Source: AWTP1-13 sp963840445
GTDB taxonomy: Bacteria; Pseudomonadota; Alphaproteobacteria; Rhizobiales; Hyphomicrobiaceae
DNA length: 64,000 nt
Reading direction: 5' to 3'
Assembly: GCA_963840445.1 (NCBI GenBank)
Contig: CAWIZC010000017.1
Span: 62,001 to 126,000, forward strand
The first letter of the stretch is position 1. The number at the start of each line of letters is the position of its first letter. Position numbers and translations under genes: made by a program. Below are positions 1-8,695 of the stretch, piece after piece. Below the pieces are notes generated by a model that worked only from the letters and a program-made list of their open reading frames with translations, was not told the origin of the DNA and did no database searches.

Positions 1-186
1 GATATCGGCTTGGCGGACGCCGCCATGGCGCTTGCCGCCACCTTCGACGCCGAGGAGTTGACGCGTCTCAGCGTGCGCGGCGGCATCCAACCTGACGCCA
101 AGGAGGCGCGCCGCTGGTATGAGCGCGCACTCCAGCTCGGCGCTCGTGACGCCGAGCCGCGGTTGCGGCGGCTGGGTGCCAACTAA
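1..186 (+). CDS. Sel1-like repeat protein, C-terminal fragment
   Basis: This is the 3' end of a gene entering from the left edge: frame 1 is open from base 1 to a TAA at 184-186, leaving 61 residues. The fragment has the alanine-rich helical pattern of a Sel1/TPR-like tail, with RRWYERALQLGARDAEPRL followed by a short end. It is clearly paralogous to the tail of the gene at 1753-2611, which has KKWYERARELGAAEAEERL in the same place. Sel1 repeats generally mediate protein-protein contacts, and no specific role can be given. Its start lies outside the window. Confidence 0.7.
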   Translation, partial: DIGLADAAMALAATFDAEELTRLSVRGGIQPDAKEARRWYERALQLGARDAEPRLRRLGAN

Positions 187-515
187 AATTTGCGCAGGCT
201 TTGCCACGTGCGCCCGAAGAAATCCTCAATCGGGTCCTAAAAAGTGTTCACTTGAGGATATGCGGTAATATCCTTGTGAATTGGGACGGTGCGTGTGGGG
301 CGCGCAATCCGGTTCGAGGGACCAGCCATTTCCAAGCCCGTCAGCGCGTGCTGAGCAGCAACCGGTTGTGACCGGCAGGCTCTCTGCAGGAGCTGTAGCC
401 ATTCCTTTGATGAGCCGCCGCAAGGTGTGCTCACGGGGAGGGGTTTTGCCGGACGCTCCGGCAGGGGCTGACCGGCGGCCTTGGCGTCAGTGGCGGACGA
501 AGGGGAGGACCAGCA
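187..515. other. Intergenic stretch, no gene recognised
   Basis: I see no convincing reading frame or RNA gene here. A purine-rich ribosome binding site (AGGGGAGG at 501-508) for the following receptor gene is the only clear signal. Confidence 0.5.
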
Positions 516-1727
516 ATGCGCAACTGGGTAGTCAGAGGGGCGCCCCTGGCGGCCGCGATCTGCATGGCTGCAGCGGCGGCAACGGCCCAGGAAGCGACCC
601 CGAACGACAAGCGGCCCATCCAGCTTGCCCAAGCCCAAGTCCAAGTCAAAACGACTCCGCTCCAAGTCAAAACAACTCCGCGCGCGCCGACCGCCGCATC
701 GAGCGGCGAAAGCAACCTGGTCGCCAAGGTCAACAACTGGACGGTCGGCCTTGCCGGCGGATTGCCGGAAGGGACGTTCCTGCGCTTTGCCGCCGAGATT
801 TCGCGCAACTTGAATGACACCGACGACTTGCGCGTGCTGGCCGTGGTGACCCCTGGCGCCACGGACAACGTCAAGGACCTGCTGTATCTGAAGGGCATGG
901 ACATCGCCATCACCCACGCCGACGTGTTCGAACACTTCCGCAACGTCGAAAAGATCCCCAACATCGAAAAGCGGGTGCACTTCATCTCCGAGATGTACAT
1001 CTCGGAGCTGCACGTGCTGGTTCGCCCCGAGATCAATTCGTTCAAAGACCTGGAAGGCAAGAAGGTCAGCTTCCACACCCCGGGCGCCGGTCCATCGGTC
1101 ACCGGGCCTATCCTTTTCCAGCGGTTGGGGGTCAAGGTCGAGCCGGTCTATATCAACAATGCCATCGCCTACGAGAAGATGAAGACGGGCGAGATCGCCG
1201 CCCTGATCCACACGGTCGGCAAACCCAACGACCTGTTCACCAAGAACAAGAACGATAGCGGCTTCAAGTTCCTGGCTGTCCCCTTCGACAAGTTCGAGGA
1301 CTTCTACGTCCCCTCCGTCTTCACGGCCGAGGACTATCCGGGCTACGTCAAGCCGGGCGAGAAAGTGGAGACCCTCGGCGTGCAGGCGGTGCTGGCCGTC
1401 TACAACTGGCCCCGTGACAGCGACCGGTTCCGCCGCGTCTCGCGCTTCATCGATTTCTACTTCGACCGTTTCAAGAAATTCCACGAGCCGCCCTACCACC
1501 CGAAGTGGAAGAGCATCAACCTGGCGGCCAAGGTGCCTGGCTGGACTCGGTTTTGGGTTGCCGAGGAGAAGCTCAAGCAGATGGCGGCCGCGCAGGCGCG
1601 AGACGTCGTCGTCGATAACCAGCTGGTGCGCCAGCAGGCCGCGCGCGCTGCGCCCAACAGTGCCGCCGAGCAGGAGCGGCTGTTCCAACAGTTCCTGGAG
1701 TGGAGCAAGTCGCAGGGCAAACAGTGA
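516..1727 (+). CDS. TAXI family TRAP transporter solute-binding protein
   Basis: A 403-residue exported receptor of the TAXI (NMT1-like) family, expected to capture an organic anion in the periplasm. Residues 1-24 form a signal peptide ending AAATAQ. A low-complexity linker with a 7-residue duplication (QVKTTPL/QVKTTPR) precedes the mature domain at about residue 70. The core shows family features: a TPGATDNVKDLLYLKGMDIA stretch, the lobe segment LEGKKVSFHTPGAGPSVTG, and a C-terminal helical region. ATG 516 is preceded by AGGGGAGG at good spacing. No TRAP membrane subunit (DctQ/DctM or a fused 4TM/12TM protein) is in the window, so this is an orphan receptor between two Sel1-like genes. A sensory rather than transport role is possible. 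Confidence 0.85.
   Translation: MRNWVVRGAPLAAAICMAAAAATAQEATPNDKRPIQLAQAQVQVKTTPLQVKTTPRAPTAASSGESNLVAKVNNWTVGLAGGLPEGTFLRFAAEISRNLNDTDDLRVLAVVTPGATDNVKDLLYLKGMDIAITHADVFEHFRNVEKIPNIEKRVHFISEMYISELHVLVRPEINSFKDLEGKKVSFHTPGAGPSVTGPILFQRLGVKVEPVYINNAIAYEKMKTGEIAALIHTVGKPNDLFTKNKNDSGFKFLAVPFDKFEDFYVPSVFTAEDYPGYVKPGEKVETLGVQAVLAVYNWPRDSDRFRRVSRFIDFYFDRFKKFHEPPYHPKWKSINLAAKVPGWTRFWVAEEKLKQMAAAQARDVVVDNQLVRQQAARAAPNSAAEQERLFQQFLEWSKSQGKQ
641..682 (+). repeat. 21-bp direct tandem duplication
   Basis: Two adjacent 21-bp copies (641-661 and 662-682) differ at two positions. They encode the QVKTTP duplication in the linker of the TAXI receptor just after the signal peptide. Being a multiple of three, the repeat keeps the frame and could vary in copy number between strains. 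Confidence 0.7.
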
Positions 1728-1752
1728 CGTCGCAGCCCTGCTGTGGGGGACG

Positions 1753-2611
1753 ATGACTATGTCTGAGGAATGGCAGCTAGCAGCACCGACCTGCCGGAAA
1801 GCTGCTGCTGTCATCATTAGGGGAAAGGCTCTTGCACTGGCCGCGCTGGCGGCCATGACAACCACGCTTGCCTTCGCTGCTGAGGTGCTCGCCCAGCGGC
1901 CCGAGGTGCGTATCAGCGTGGCCCCCACCATCGTCGCCGAGGCCGCCTCGCAGACGGCCGTACTGATCAACGCCAGCCCGCCTGAGGCAATCCCCGCTAA
2001 CAGCTTCATACGCTTGCGCGGTCTGCCAGCCAGCGTGTCACTCTCGGAGGGCTATTCGATCGGTCCCGGCTCCTGGGCCATACCGCTGCATAGCCTGCCA
2101 AGCTTGACGCGCGATGATCCCTGCCGGCGTCTCGGGTCGATCGGACTTGACCATCTCACTGGTCGGTGTCGACGGCACCCTGCTCGCCGAAACGCGCATC
2201 GCGTTCGTGGTCGGTCCCTCGGCGATCATGGCGCCCGGGGACGGCGAGACCAAACCGACGCTGCTCCCGCCGAGACCTCTGCCGGCCGGCAGACCCCAGC
2301 TGGTCCCGCGGACACCGGAACTGCCACCCGATGAGAAGGAGCGCGCCGAGAAGCTGGTCGCGCAGGGCGAGCGCTTCCTGACGCAAGGCAACGTCGCCAT
2401 CGCCCGCCAATTCTTCCAGCGCGCGGCGGATGCGGGCTTCGCCGCGGCCGCCGTCCGGCTGGCCGCGACCTACGATCCGGGCGAGCTTGCCCGATTGCAG
2501 GTGCAGGGCGTGGTCCCCGACCGCGCCGAGGCCAAGAAATGGTACGAGCGTGCGCGCGAGCTTGGTGCGGCCGAGGCTGAGGAACGCCTCGCCAAGCTGG
2601 GCGGCAGCTGA
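1753..2611 (+). CDS. Sel1-like exported protein, frameshifted
   Basis: The gene starts at ATG 1753 after GTGGGGGA. It encodes a signal-anchor segment (ALALAALAAMTTTLAFAAEV), a small beta-rich domain with LRGLPASVSLSEGYSIGPGS, a proline-rich linker, and a C-terminal Sel1-like helical pair (about 2330-2611). Reading runs in frame 1 to about 2108 and continues in frame 2 from about 2111. Dropping one base from the GCGCG run at 2109-2113 joins LPSLTR to MIPAGVSGRSDL, giving one protein of about 285 residues. The C-terminus is paralogous to the truncated gene at 1-186, so the TAXI receptor lies between two related genes. Function is unknown; a scaffold in the envelope is a reasonable guess. Confidence 0.7.
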
Positions 2612-2636
2612 GCGACACCTCACCTCGCGTCAGCTG

Positions 2637-2957
2637 CTAGGACAATCCAGACGCATCGGTTGAATTGCGCGCGCGCCAGCGCCCGTAGCGCCACGGTGCC
2701 AGCGGATGATGCGCGGCGCTGATATCCGGCACTGGATCGTACCCGTGTGTGCCCCACGGGTTGCAGCGGCAGACGCGCGACAGCGCCAGCCAGCCGCCGC
2801 GCCACGCCCCGTTGCGATCGATGGCTTCTAACGCATACTCCGAGCAAGTCGGCAGGTGCCGGCACTCCCAGCCGACCAGCGGCTTCAGCGTCCAACGATA
2901 GGCATGCACCGGCGCCTTGGCGATCTCCCGGGTTAGCCGCTCGAGCCCGTGCGCCAT
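2637..2957 (-). CDS. yidD: Membrane protein insertion efficiency factor YidD
   Basis: A 106-residue YidD protein, a small membrane-associated factor that assists YidC-dependent insertion of inner-membrane proteins. The whole signature is present: CRHLPTCSEYALEAI at residues 32-46, then GAWRGGWLALSRVCRCNPWG at 50-69 and HGYDPVP at 71-77. The cysteines at 32, 38, 63 and 65 are in their usual places. The start is the ATG at 2957, 11 bp after the stop of the IscU-like gene, so the two are probably co-transcribed. Pairing of yidD with an Fe-S scaffold gene next to folE and hisI is familiar in Alphaproteobacteria. Confidence 0.93.
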   Translation of the reverse strand: MAHGLERLTREIAKAPVHAYRWTLKPLVGWECRHLPTCSEYALEAIDRNGAWRGGWLALSRVCRCNPWGTHGYDPVPDISAAHHPLAPWRYGRWRARNSTDASGLS

Positions 2958-2968
2958 GACCGCCCCGC

Positions 2969-3436
2969 TCAAGCGCGGGCCGGCTCGGCTGGGGCCGGCT
3001 GCTGCTTGGCTTCCGCCTGGGCCAGGGCCGCTTCGACCGCATCGAATACCAGCAGCGTCGAGGCATGCCGGCCCTTGACGTCCTTGACCGGCTCCAGCAC
3101 GGCCAGATCGATCCATTTCCCGGAGGGTGGGCTGCCACCCTCCTTGAGCATGCGGCGCATCTGGGCCGCCACCTCGCGCAACTCGCGGGCGCTGCTGCCG
3201 ATAATGTTGTGGCCCATGACCGACGCCGCCGCCTGGCCCAGCAGGCAGGCCTTCACGGTCTGCCCATAGGCCGACACCTGGTCCCCTGCCATCTTCAGGT
3301 CGACCGTGACGGTCGACCCGCACAGCTTGGAGTGGGCGGTCGCCGTCCCGTCGGCATCGGCCAGCCGCTCGACCATGCCGAGGCTGGCCGACAACTCCAG
3401 GATGCGCGTGCTGTAAATGTCGTCTAGCTGTGTCAT
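2969..3436 (-). CDS. Iron-sulfur cluster assembly scaffold protein (IscU/NifU-N-like)
   Basis: A 155-residue protein of the IscU/NifU N-terminal fold. Cys39 in KLCGSTV and Cys64 in VKACLLGQAAAS match two of the three cluster-ligand cysteines of classical IscU. The third is not seen near the C-terminal half, as in the alphaproteobacterial subfamily encoded beside yidD. The C-terminus is an Ala/Pro-rich tail. It begins at ATG 3436 and is divergent from folE across 238 bp. A role in Fe-S or metal handling is known for the family, but which targets it serves is not evident. Only two cysteines means it may not be a general scaffold. Confidence 0.85.
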   Translation of the reverse strand: MTQLDDIYSTRILELSASLGMVERLADADGTATAHSKLCGSTVTVDLKMAGDQVSAYGQTVKACLLGQAAASVMGHNIIGSSARELREVAAQMRRMLKEGGSPPSGKWIDLAVLEPVKDVKGRHASTLLVFDAVEAALAQAEAKQQPAPAEPARA

Positions 3437-3674
3437 TAGGGTCGGGGTGATCCTCTGCCTTGTCGCTGTGTTCCTTGCTCCGGGCAGTCGGCCATACTAT
3501 ATGCGCGATTGTATCGCGGCGCCGCCGAAAGCCAAAACCGAGCACTTGGCATATCGCGTGCGCAGTGGGGGATTTCAACGCCGCCACACCGGCAGGACAG
3601 GGTTGCGAAAGCGCTGGCCGCCGTGTGCCCTTTGAGCAGTCGAGCCTTGTGACGCCCAGGATCACGCTAGGACC

Positions 3675-4307
3675 ATGAACGACATCGCCGCGAGGAAGCC
3701 AGCTGCCACCCTTCAGCGCATCACTCCTCTGAAGCGCCCGACCCGGGCGGAAGCGGAGGCTGCGGTGCGCACCTTGATCGCCTGGGCCGGTGACGACCCC
3801 ACCCGCGAGGGTCTGCGCGATACGCCGCGGCGCGTCACCGACGCCTTCACCGAGTACTTTTCGGGCTACAGCCAGGATCCGGCCGACGTGCTCGCCCGGC
3901 AGTTTGAGGAAGCGGGCGGCTATGATGATCTTGTGATGCTGCGCGATATCCGCGTCGAAAGCCATTGCGAGCATCACATGGCGCCATTCCTTGGCGTGGC
4001 TCACGTCGCCTATCTTCCGAGTGGCCGCATCGTCGGCATCTCCAAGATTGCTCGCGTCGTCGAGATCTTCGCCAAGCGCCTGCAGACGCAGGAGACCATG
4101 ACCGCCCAGATCGCCGATGCCATCGAGGGTGCGCTGCGGCCACGCGGCGTTGCCGTGCTGATCGAGGCCGAGCATCAGTGCATGTCGACGCGCGGCGTCA
4201 GGCAACCGGGCGTCAAGACCATCACCACGCGGTTCACGGGCGAGTTGGAGGCGAACGCGAGCTATCGTGACCGCTTCCTGCAGATGGTGCACGGTCCGCG
4301 TATTTAG
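3675..4307 (+). CDS. folE: GTP cyclohydrolase I
   Basis: A 210-residue FolE that converts GTP to 7,8-dihydroneopterin triphosphate, the entry step of folate (and queuosine-type) biosynthesis in the cytoplasm. The zinc site is intact: Cys98 and His101 in ESHCEHHMAPF and Cys169 in EAEHQCMSTRGV. The substrate-binding segments GRIVGISKIARVVEIFAKR (about 117-135) and QTQETMTAQIADAI are also clear. Length is normal for the family. ATG 3675 was chosen because the N-terminal tail of about 20 residues is typical. It is followed by hisI after 162 bp. No THF-type riboswitch is evident upstream. Confidence 0.96.
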   Translation: MNDIAARKPAATLQRITPLKRPTRAEAEAAVRTLIAWAGDDPTREGLRDTPRRVTDAFTEYFSGYSQDPADVLARQFEEAGGYDDLVMLRDIRVESHCEHHMAPFLGVAHVAYLPSGRIVGISKIARVVEIFAKRLQTQETMTAQIADAIEGALRPRGVAVLIEAEHQCMSTRGVRQPGVKTITTRFTGELEANASYRDRFLQMVHGPRI

Positions 4308-4469
4308 ATCGCGCTCCTAGCCTATCGCCAGCAGATGCCGCCCGGTGCCATCCACGGGCTTGCTTGCCCTCGGACTTGTTCCAAGGGAACGGCTCGCTAC
4401 GAGCGCCGCAAGCGGATGGATTGAACGGCCGGGACAAGCCCGGCCATCACAACCTGGGTAACAACAGCC

Positions 4470-4892
4470 ATGGCTGCCAACCCCTCTGCATTGTTCGCCC
4501 AGCGCGGCACGCCGACCGAGATCGAGGCCGGCGCATTGTTTCAGCCCAAGTTCGACGCCGACGGGCTCATCCCGGCCATCGTCACGGATGCGGCCACCGG
4601 CGAAGTGCTGATGTTCGCGTGGATGAACGCCGAAGCGCTGGCCCTGACGTTGCAGACGCAGCTCGGCCACTTCTGGAGCCGGTCGCGCAATAAGCTCTGG
4701 AAGAAGGGCGAGGAGAGCGGCAACCTGCTGCGTGTCGCCGAACTGCGTACCGATTGCGATCAGGACGTCGTGTGGCTCAAGGTGACCGTGGAAGGAGATG
4801 GCAGGGCCTGCCACACCGGCGCGCGCTCCTGCTTCTACCGCACACTGCCGCTCGGCGAGCCGGTTTCTCCCGATATGCGCATGCGGCGGTGA
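4470..4892 (+). CDS. hisI: Phosphoribosyl-AMP cyclohydrolase
   Basis: A 140-residue stand-alone HisI, which opens the adenine ring of phosphoribosyl-AMP in the third step of histidine synthesis. Diagnostic motifs are FAWMNAEAL (49-57), HFWSRSRNKLWKKGEESGN (67-85), the metal-binding DCDQD (95-99), and CHTGARSCFYR with Cys114 and Cys121. The HisE pyrophosphohydrolase domain is absent, as expected in Alphaproteobacteria, where hisE is separate. It follows folE on the same strand. Confidence 0.96.
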   Translation: MAANPSALFAQRGTPTEIEAGALFQPKFDADGLIPAIVTDAATGEVLMFAWMNAEALALTLQTQLGHFWSRSRNKLWKKGEESGNLLRVAELRTDCDQDVVWLKVTVEGDGRACHTGARSCFYRTLPLGEPVSPDMRMRR

Positions 4893-5133
4893 ATTGTAGT
4901 GGCCACCTTGCATTTGACTCGTGCCCTGCGATCCTCTGGCATCACGGGCGATTGCCATAGGCTGCACATGCATCGCATTCTGCACGCCTGGCACGCATCG
5001 CAGCCTGCCGTTAACGCCTGCGTAGCGGTCACTTAATTCCTCGGCGGTAAGGTTTACGCAAAGGCTGCGGATCAAGCGGTCCGCTTCTTGCGTCGCCAGC
5101 TCAGTATTCGGGCGCGCCGACGAGGGGTCCGGC

Positions 5134-6099
5134 ATGAGCAACTGCAGAATTGGCTTGGCGCTCGGGGCAGGATGCGCCCGCGGCTGGGCCCATATTGGTG
5201 TGCTGCGCGCGCTGAACGAGGCCGGCATCCATCCCGACGTGGTGGTCGGCACCTCCATCGGCGCGGTGGTCGGCGGATGCTACGTCGCCGGCGAACTGAA
5301 CGCGGTCGAGGGCTTCGCGCGCGGGCTGACCCGACGCAAAGTGCTGAGCTTCCTCGACTTCAATTTCTCTGGCTCCGGACTGATCACCGGCCAGCGTCTG
5401 TGCGACGTGCTCGACGAGCGGATGAAGGACGCCAGCATCGAGGACCTGCCCAAGCGGTTTGTTGCTGTCGCCACCGAGATCGGCACTGGTCACGAAGTCT
5501 GGCTGTCGCGCGGCCGCATTGTCGATGCGATGCGCGCCTCCTATGCGCTGCCCGGCATCTTCCGCCCCGTGGCTATCGAGGGGCGTTGGCTGTTCGACGG
5601 CGCGCTTGTCAATCCGATCCCGGTCTCGGTGTGCAGGGCGCTGGGCGCACGCTACGTGATCGCGGTCAGCGTCAACTCCGAACTGTGCAACCGCGGCACC
5701 GTGATCCCCCACCTTGAGGCCCTGCCGCCGTCGCGGCCGTCCGAGCCCGAGCCTGAACCTACCCGCGACGAAGGTCTCTTCACCCGCAACGGCCGTGCCA
5801 TGAAAAAACTGCTGCAGCGCCAGTTCTTCGGCCGCACCGACAACAGCCCCGGCATATCCCGCGTGATGGTCGAGGCCTTCAACATCGTACAGGACCGCAT
5901 CTCGCGTTCGCGCCTGGCCGGCGACCCGCCGGATATCATCATCCAGCCGCGCCTGCCCGACACCGGGCTGTTCGACTTTCACCGCGCCGAAGAACTCATC
6001 GAGGCCGGCGTCAAGGCCACCCGCCGCGATCTCGACGACATCAAGCGCGAGATCGCCGCTCGCAGCGCCGCGCCGGCGCTACTGGCAGTGTCGGCGTAG
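5134..6099 (+). CDS. Patatin-like phospholipase (RssA/NTE type)
   Basis: A 321-residue serine lipid acyl hydrolase. The oxyanion loop GAGCARGWAHIGV (residues 11-23), nucleophile elbow GTSIG with Ser41, and catalytic Asp155 in FDGALVNPIP define a complete Ser-Asp dyad. The family hydrolyses acyl chains from phospholipids; the substrate here is unknown. There is no signal peptide, so it is probably cytoplasmic or peripheral on the inner membrane. The C-terminal third (about 195-300) is a variable region with a basic helix. ATG 5134 sits 11 residues before the GAG loop, as usual. Bases 4893-5133 upstream hold no gene. Confidence 0.9.
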   Translation: MSNCRIGLALGAGCARGWAHIGVLRALNEAGIHPDVVVGTSIGAVVGGCYVAGELNAVEGFARGLTRRKVLSFLDFNFSGSGLITGQRLCDVLDERMKDASIEDLPKRFVAVATEIGTGHEVWLSRGRIVDAMRASYALPGIFRPVAIEGRWLFDGALVNPIPVSVCRALGARYVIAVSVNSELCNRGTVIPHLEALPPSRPSEPEPEPTRDEGLFTRNGRAMKKLLQRQFFGRTDNSPGISRVMVEAFNIVQDRISRSRLAGDPPDIIIQPRLPDTGLFDFHRAEELIEAGVKATRRDLDDIKREIAARSAAPALLAVSA

Positions 6100-6188
6100 T
6101 TACGCAGGGGGTCCGGCCCCTTGCCCGTTCGCGATGTTTAAACAACGCGGTTCGGCAGAAGCCTCTGACCCCCTCAGTGCCTACCGCC

Positions 6189-6620
6189 TCAGCTGTGCGC
6201 GATGTAGTCACGCATTGCGGTGGCCTCCATCTCCACCTCGGCCACGTGGTGCTTGACCACGTCGCCGATGGAAATGATCCCGACCAGGGCGCCGTCCGTC
6301 ACCACGGGCAGATGCCGGAACCGCCGCGCCGTCATCATGGCCATCAGCTCGTCGAGGGTATCGGCCTCCTGGCACGTCACGACCTGCCGGGTCATGGACT
6401 CTGAGGCCGGCTTCTTCAGGCAGTCCGGTCCCAGCTCCGACAGCGCCCGGACGATATCGCGCTCCGAGATGATCCCGGACACCTCGCCCCGCGCACCGAC
6501 GATCACGATCGCACCGATGCGCTTGGCGGCAAGCTTGCCAGCCAAATCCAACAACGTCGTGCTCGGGCTCGCCGTGGTTACGGCCCTGCCCTTTTGCTTG
6601 AGTATTGCAGCAACATTCAT
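6189..6620 (-). CDS. CBS-domain pair protein
   Basis: A 143-residue protein made only of two CBS domains (about 15-65 and 80-130), each with the typical GIISERDIVRAL or GIISIGDVVKH end. CBS pairs bind adenine nucleotides and act as energy or ligand sensors. Stand-alone forms are common in Alphaproteobacteria and their partners are mostly unknown. I place the start at ATG 6620 because a GGGAG element lies 8 bp upstream on the minus strand. An in-frame ATG at 6635 lacks a ribosome binding site. The gene ends 90 bp from the convergent patatin-like gene. Confidence 0.9.
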   Translation of the reverse strand: MNVAAILKQKGRAVTTASPSTTLLDLAGKLAAKRIGAIVIVGARGEVSGIISERDIVRALSELGPDCLKKPASESMTRQVVTCQEADTLDELMAMMTARRFRHLPVVTDGALVGIISIGDVVKHHVAEVEMEATAMRDYIAHS

Positions 6621-6779
6621 ATGGCTCGCTCCCATCCGCGCTGATCCGGAAGGGTTGCGACCGCACCGAGCGTTGGCCGCCCGTTGTCCCTCGTGTCGCG
6701 ATCCACTGGCCGGTTCAACGCTGTTTGGCCCGCCGTCTGCGGCAAATTGTGTTTGACTTTCGTCGAAGGCGCAAGGGCA

Positions 6780-7604
6780 CTACACCGCGTCTGCAGCATT
6801 ATCGTCCGTGGGATGCTCCGCGGGCCGATCGAAATAGCCATACGTCAGCAGTCCCACCGCGAAGCCACCGATGTGCGCCTCCCACGCGATGCCCGCAGCC
6901 TCGGTCAAGCTGGCAGCGGCGCCCCATGCCACAACCACGTTGAGCACGACCCATCCCGCTACCGCCATCATGATGCGCCGATCACGCAAGGTATCTGCAA
7001 GGCTCATCAGCGGCGCGCGCTCCGCCCTGGCCAGTCGCGGCACGCCGTGCTCATCGCTGCCAAAGATGAAACGGAACGACGCTCCCATCAGCCCGGAGAT
7101 GGCGCCCGATGCCCCCACCAGCATGGTCAGCTTAAAGCCGTTGACGGCGGTGAAGAACAGCGCGCCGGCAGCGCCCGCCAGCAGGAAGAACAGCAGAAAG
7201 CGCAGCGTATCGGTCCGCCGCGCGACGGCCGTGGCAAAGGCCAGCAGCCAGGCCGAGTTGACCAGCAGATGCATCAGGTCGCCGTGCACGAACAGGTGCG
7301 TGACAAACGACGAGAAAATGGCGATGTGCCCACCCGGCAATTCGTCGGCGAGGCCGCCCAGACGGGCCGGGATGAACGCCAGCAGGGCGGTCAGCCACGT
7401 GCTGTCCGGCAGAAAAGCTACCGCCCAGGTCAGCCACGGGCTGCCGACCATGACGTCCATCATGCCATGTGAGCCGGTCTGATATTCAGGCAGGATGTAG
7501 CGCACGACGTGCACCGCGACGAATGCCGCCAGTAGCCAGATCACGACGCGCGGAACGTTGAAGATCGGTTCGCGATGGCTCAAAGGGGCTGGCGGTTCGG
7601 TCAC
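6780..7604 (-). CDS. Rhomboid family intramembrane serine protease
   Basis: A 274-residue polytopic membrane protease. It has a first membrane segment at about 17-37, the loop motif HLFVHGDLMHLLVNSAWL (103-120), the catalytic serine Ser166 in GASGAISGLMG and the catalytic His244 in WEAHIGGFAVGLL. These form the intramembrane Ser-His dyad of the family. I chose GTG 7604, preceded by GGGAAG, since no ATG fits before the first helix. An upstream open frame exists but lies antisense to the PAS gene. Substrates of such proteases cannot be predicted from sequence. Confidence 0.88.
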   Translation of the reverse strand: MTEPPAPLSHREPIFNVPRVVIWLLAAFVAVHVVRYILPEYQTGSHGMMDVMVGSPWLTWAVAFLPDSTWLTALLAFIPARLGGLADELPGGHIAIFSSFVTHLFVHGDLMHLLVNSAWLLAFATAVARRTDTLRFLLFFLLAGAAGALFFTAVNGFKLTMLVGASGAISGLMGASFRFIFGSDEHGVPRLARAERAPLMSLADTLRDRRIMMAVAGWVVLNVVVAWGAAASLTEAAGIAWEAHIGGFAVGLLTYGYFDRPAEHPTDDNAADAV

Positions 7605-7829
7605 GCTATAGGCTTCCCTATCGTCTCGGTTACACCCGGGCTCACACTCTGACAACCATATCGCGCGAAGCGACCGTGGCGATGTGCCCCAAGCGCCGCC
7701 AGGCCCGCCCACATGGCACGGTTGCTGCTCCAGGTCCCATAGAGCGGGAGATCCTTCAACCAGCGTGCCGTTTTGGGACAGCCGCGTGGCAGTCCTGGGA
7801 CAAGTCTCAAACATCGAGCCTGCGAGCGC

Positions 7830-8468
7830 ATGAAGCAGACCACGATTCAGACCCTGTACGCCTACTGGGACGGGTTGCGTGCCGGGCGCGTCGCGCCGCG
7901 ACGGCTGGAGATCGAGCCGGCACGTATCGCCGCGATCCTCGCCGAGACGTTCATGCTCGAGTGCGGCGATAGTGACTATCGCTATCGTCTGGCTGGCAGC
8001 CGCCTGTGCGAACTGTTCGGCTACGAGCTGCGCGGTACTAGCTTCCTCACCGGCTGGTCGCAAGCCGACCTCGCTCTCATTGGGCGACAGATGTCGATAG
8101 TCTGCAGTGAGGGCGCCGCTCTCCATCTGGCTATCGAGGCCGGCGTCGATACGCGCCATCGCATCGAACTGGAGGTGATTGTGCTGCCGCTCCTGCATGC
8201 CGGCGACAGCATCGGGCGGGTGATCGGCGCCATGAGCGCCACCTCACTCTCGCACTGGCCGGACAAGGGGCGCCTGGCCACCCGCCGCCTGTTGCGGCAC
8301 GAACTGATCCACCCTGAGCGGCTGACAGACAACGGCCCGCCACTTAATGGCCATGGGCGAGCCCCGGCCCTGCCGGCTGGGCCTGACGCGCGCGTTGTGG
8401 TCGGCGACCGCCGGCAGTTCCGCGTGCTCGACGGGGGCCTCACCGCCAGCAAACTCGGCAAATCCTGA
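7830..8468 (+). CDS. PAS_5-type PAS domain protein
   Basis: A 212-residue cytoplasmic protein whose first 150 residues match the PAS_5 (DUF1457) family. It opens with TLYAYWDGLRAGRVAPRRLE, followed by the conserved RLAGSRLCELFGYELRGTSF block. The C-terminal 60 residues are low-complexity and probably disordered. Proteins of this group occur mostly in Alphaproteobacteria, commonly near PilZ genes, as here with the PilZ gene at 8696. A sensory or regulatory role is likely but the ligand is unknown. ATG 7830 is chosen because homology starts immediately after it. Confidence 0.82.
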   Translation: MKQTTIQTLYAYWDGLRAGRVAPRRLEIEPARIAAILAETFMLECGDSDYRYRLAGSRLCELFGYELRGTSFLTGWSQADLALIGRQMSIVCSEGAALHLAIEAGVDTRHRIELEVIVLPLLHAGDSIGRVIGAMSATSLSHWPDKGRLATRRLLRHELIHPERLTDNGPPLNGHGRAPALPAGPDARVVVGDRRQFRVLDGGLTASKLGKS

Positions 8469-8695
8469 AGCCTCCGGGCAGACGACCCCTGCCATCGTAA
8501 ACGCGGCCAACCTGTGCGAGCGACCTCCGGGTTGGTACGGCTGCACCACCGTGCGCCCCCCGCTCCCAAATGGCGCAGGCATTATCGGTTCTTTAAGGCC
8601 GCTTTGCCAGATTTGCGCTGACCGCCCGTTAACCCCGGCGCGTGTTGACTGCCCCAGGCGGTTTCGTGCGCTCGTCGGTTCCTCCGCAGGTTCAA

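Noticed and set aside
237..2009. A 590-residue open frame on the minus strand
   Set aside because: It is the complement of the TAXI receptor gene in high-GC DNA, with atypical composition and no motif. The plus-strand gene is clearly real.
2637..4292. A long minus-strand frame that includes yidD at its end
   Set aside because: It runs antisense through folE and the IscU-like gene. Only the last 106 codons match a known protein, YidD, which has its own ATG at 2957.
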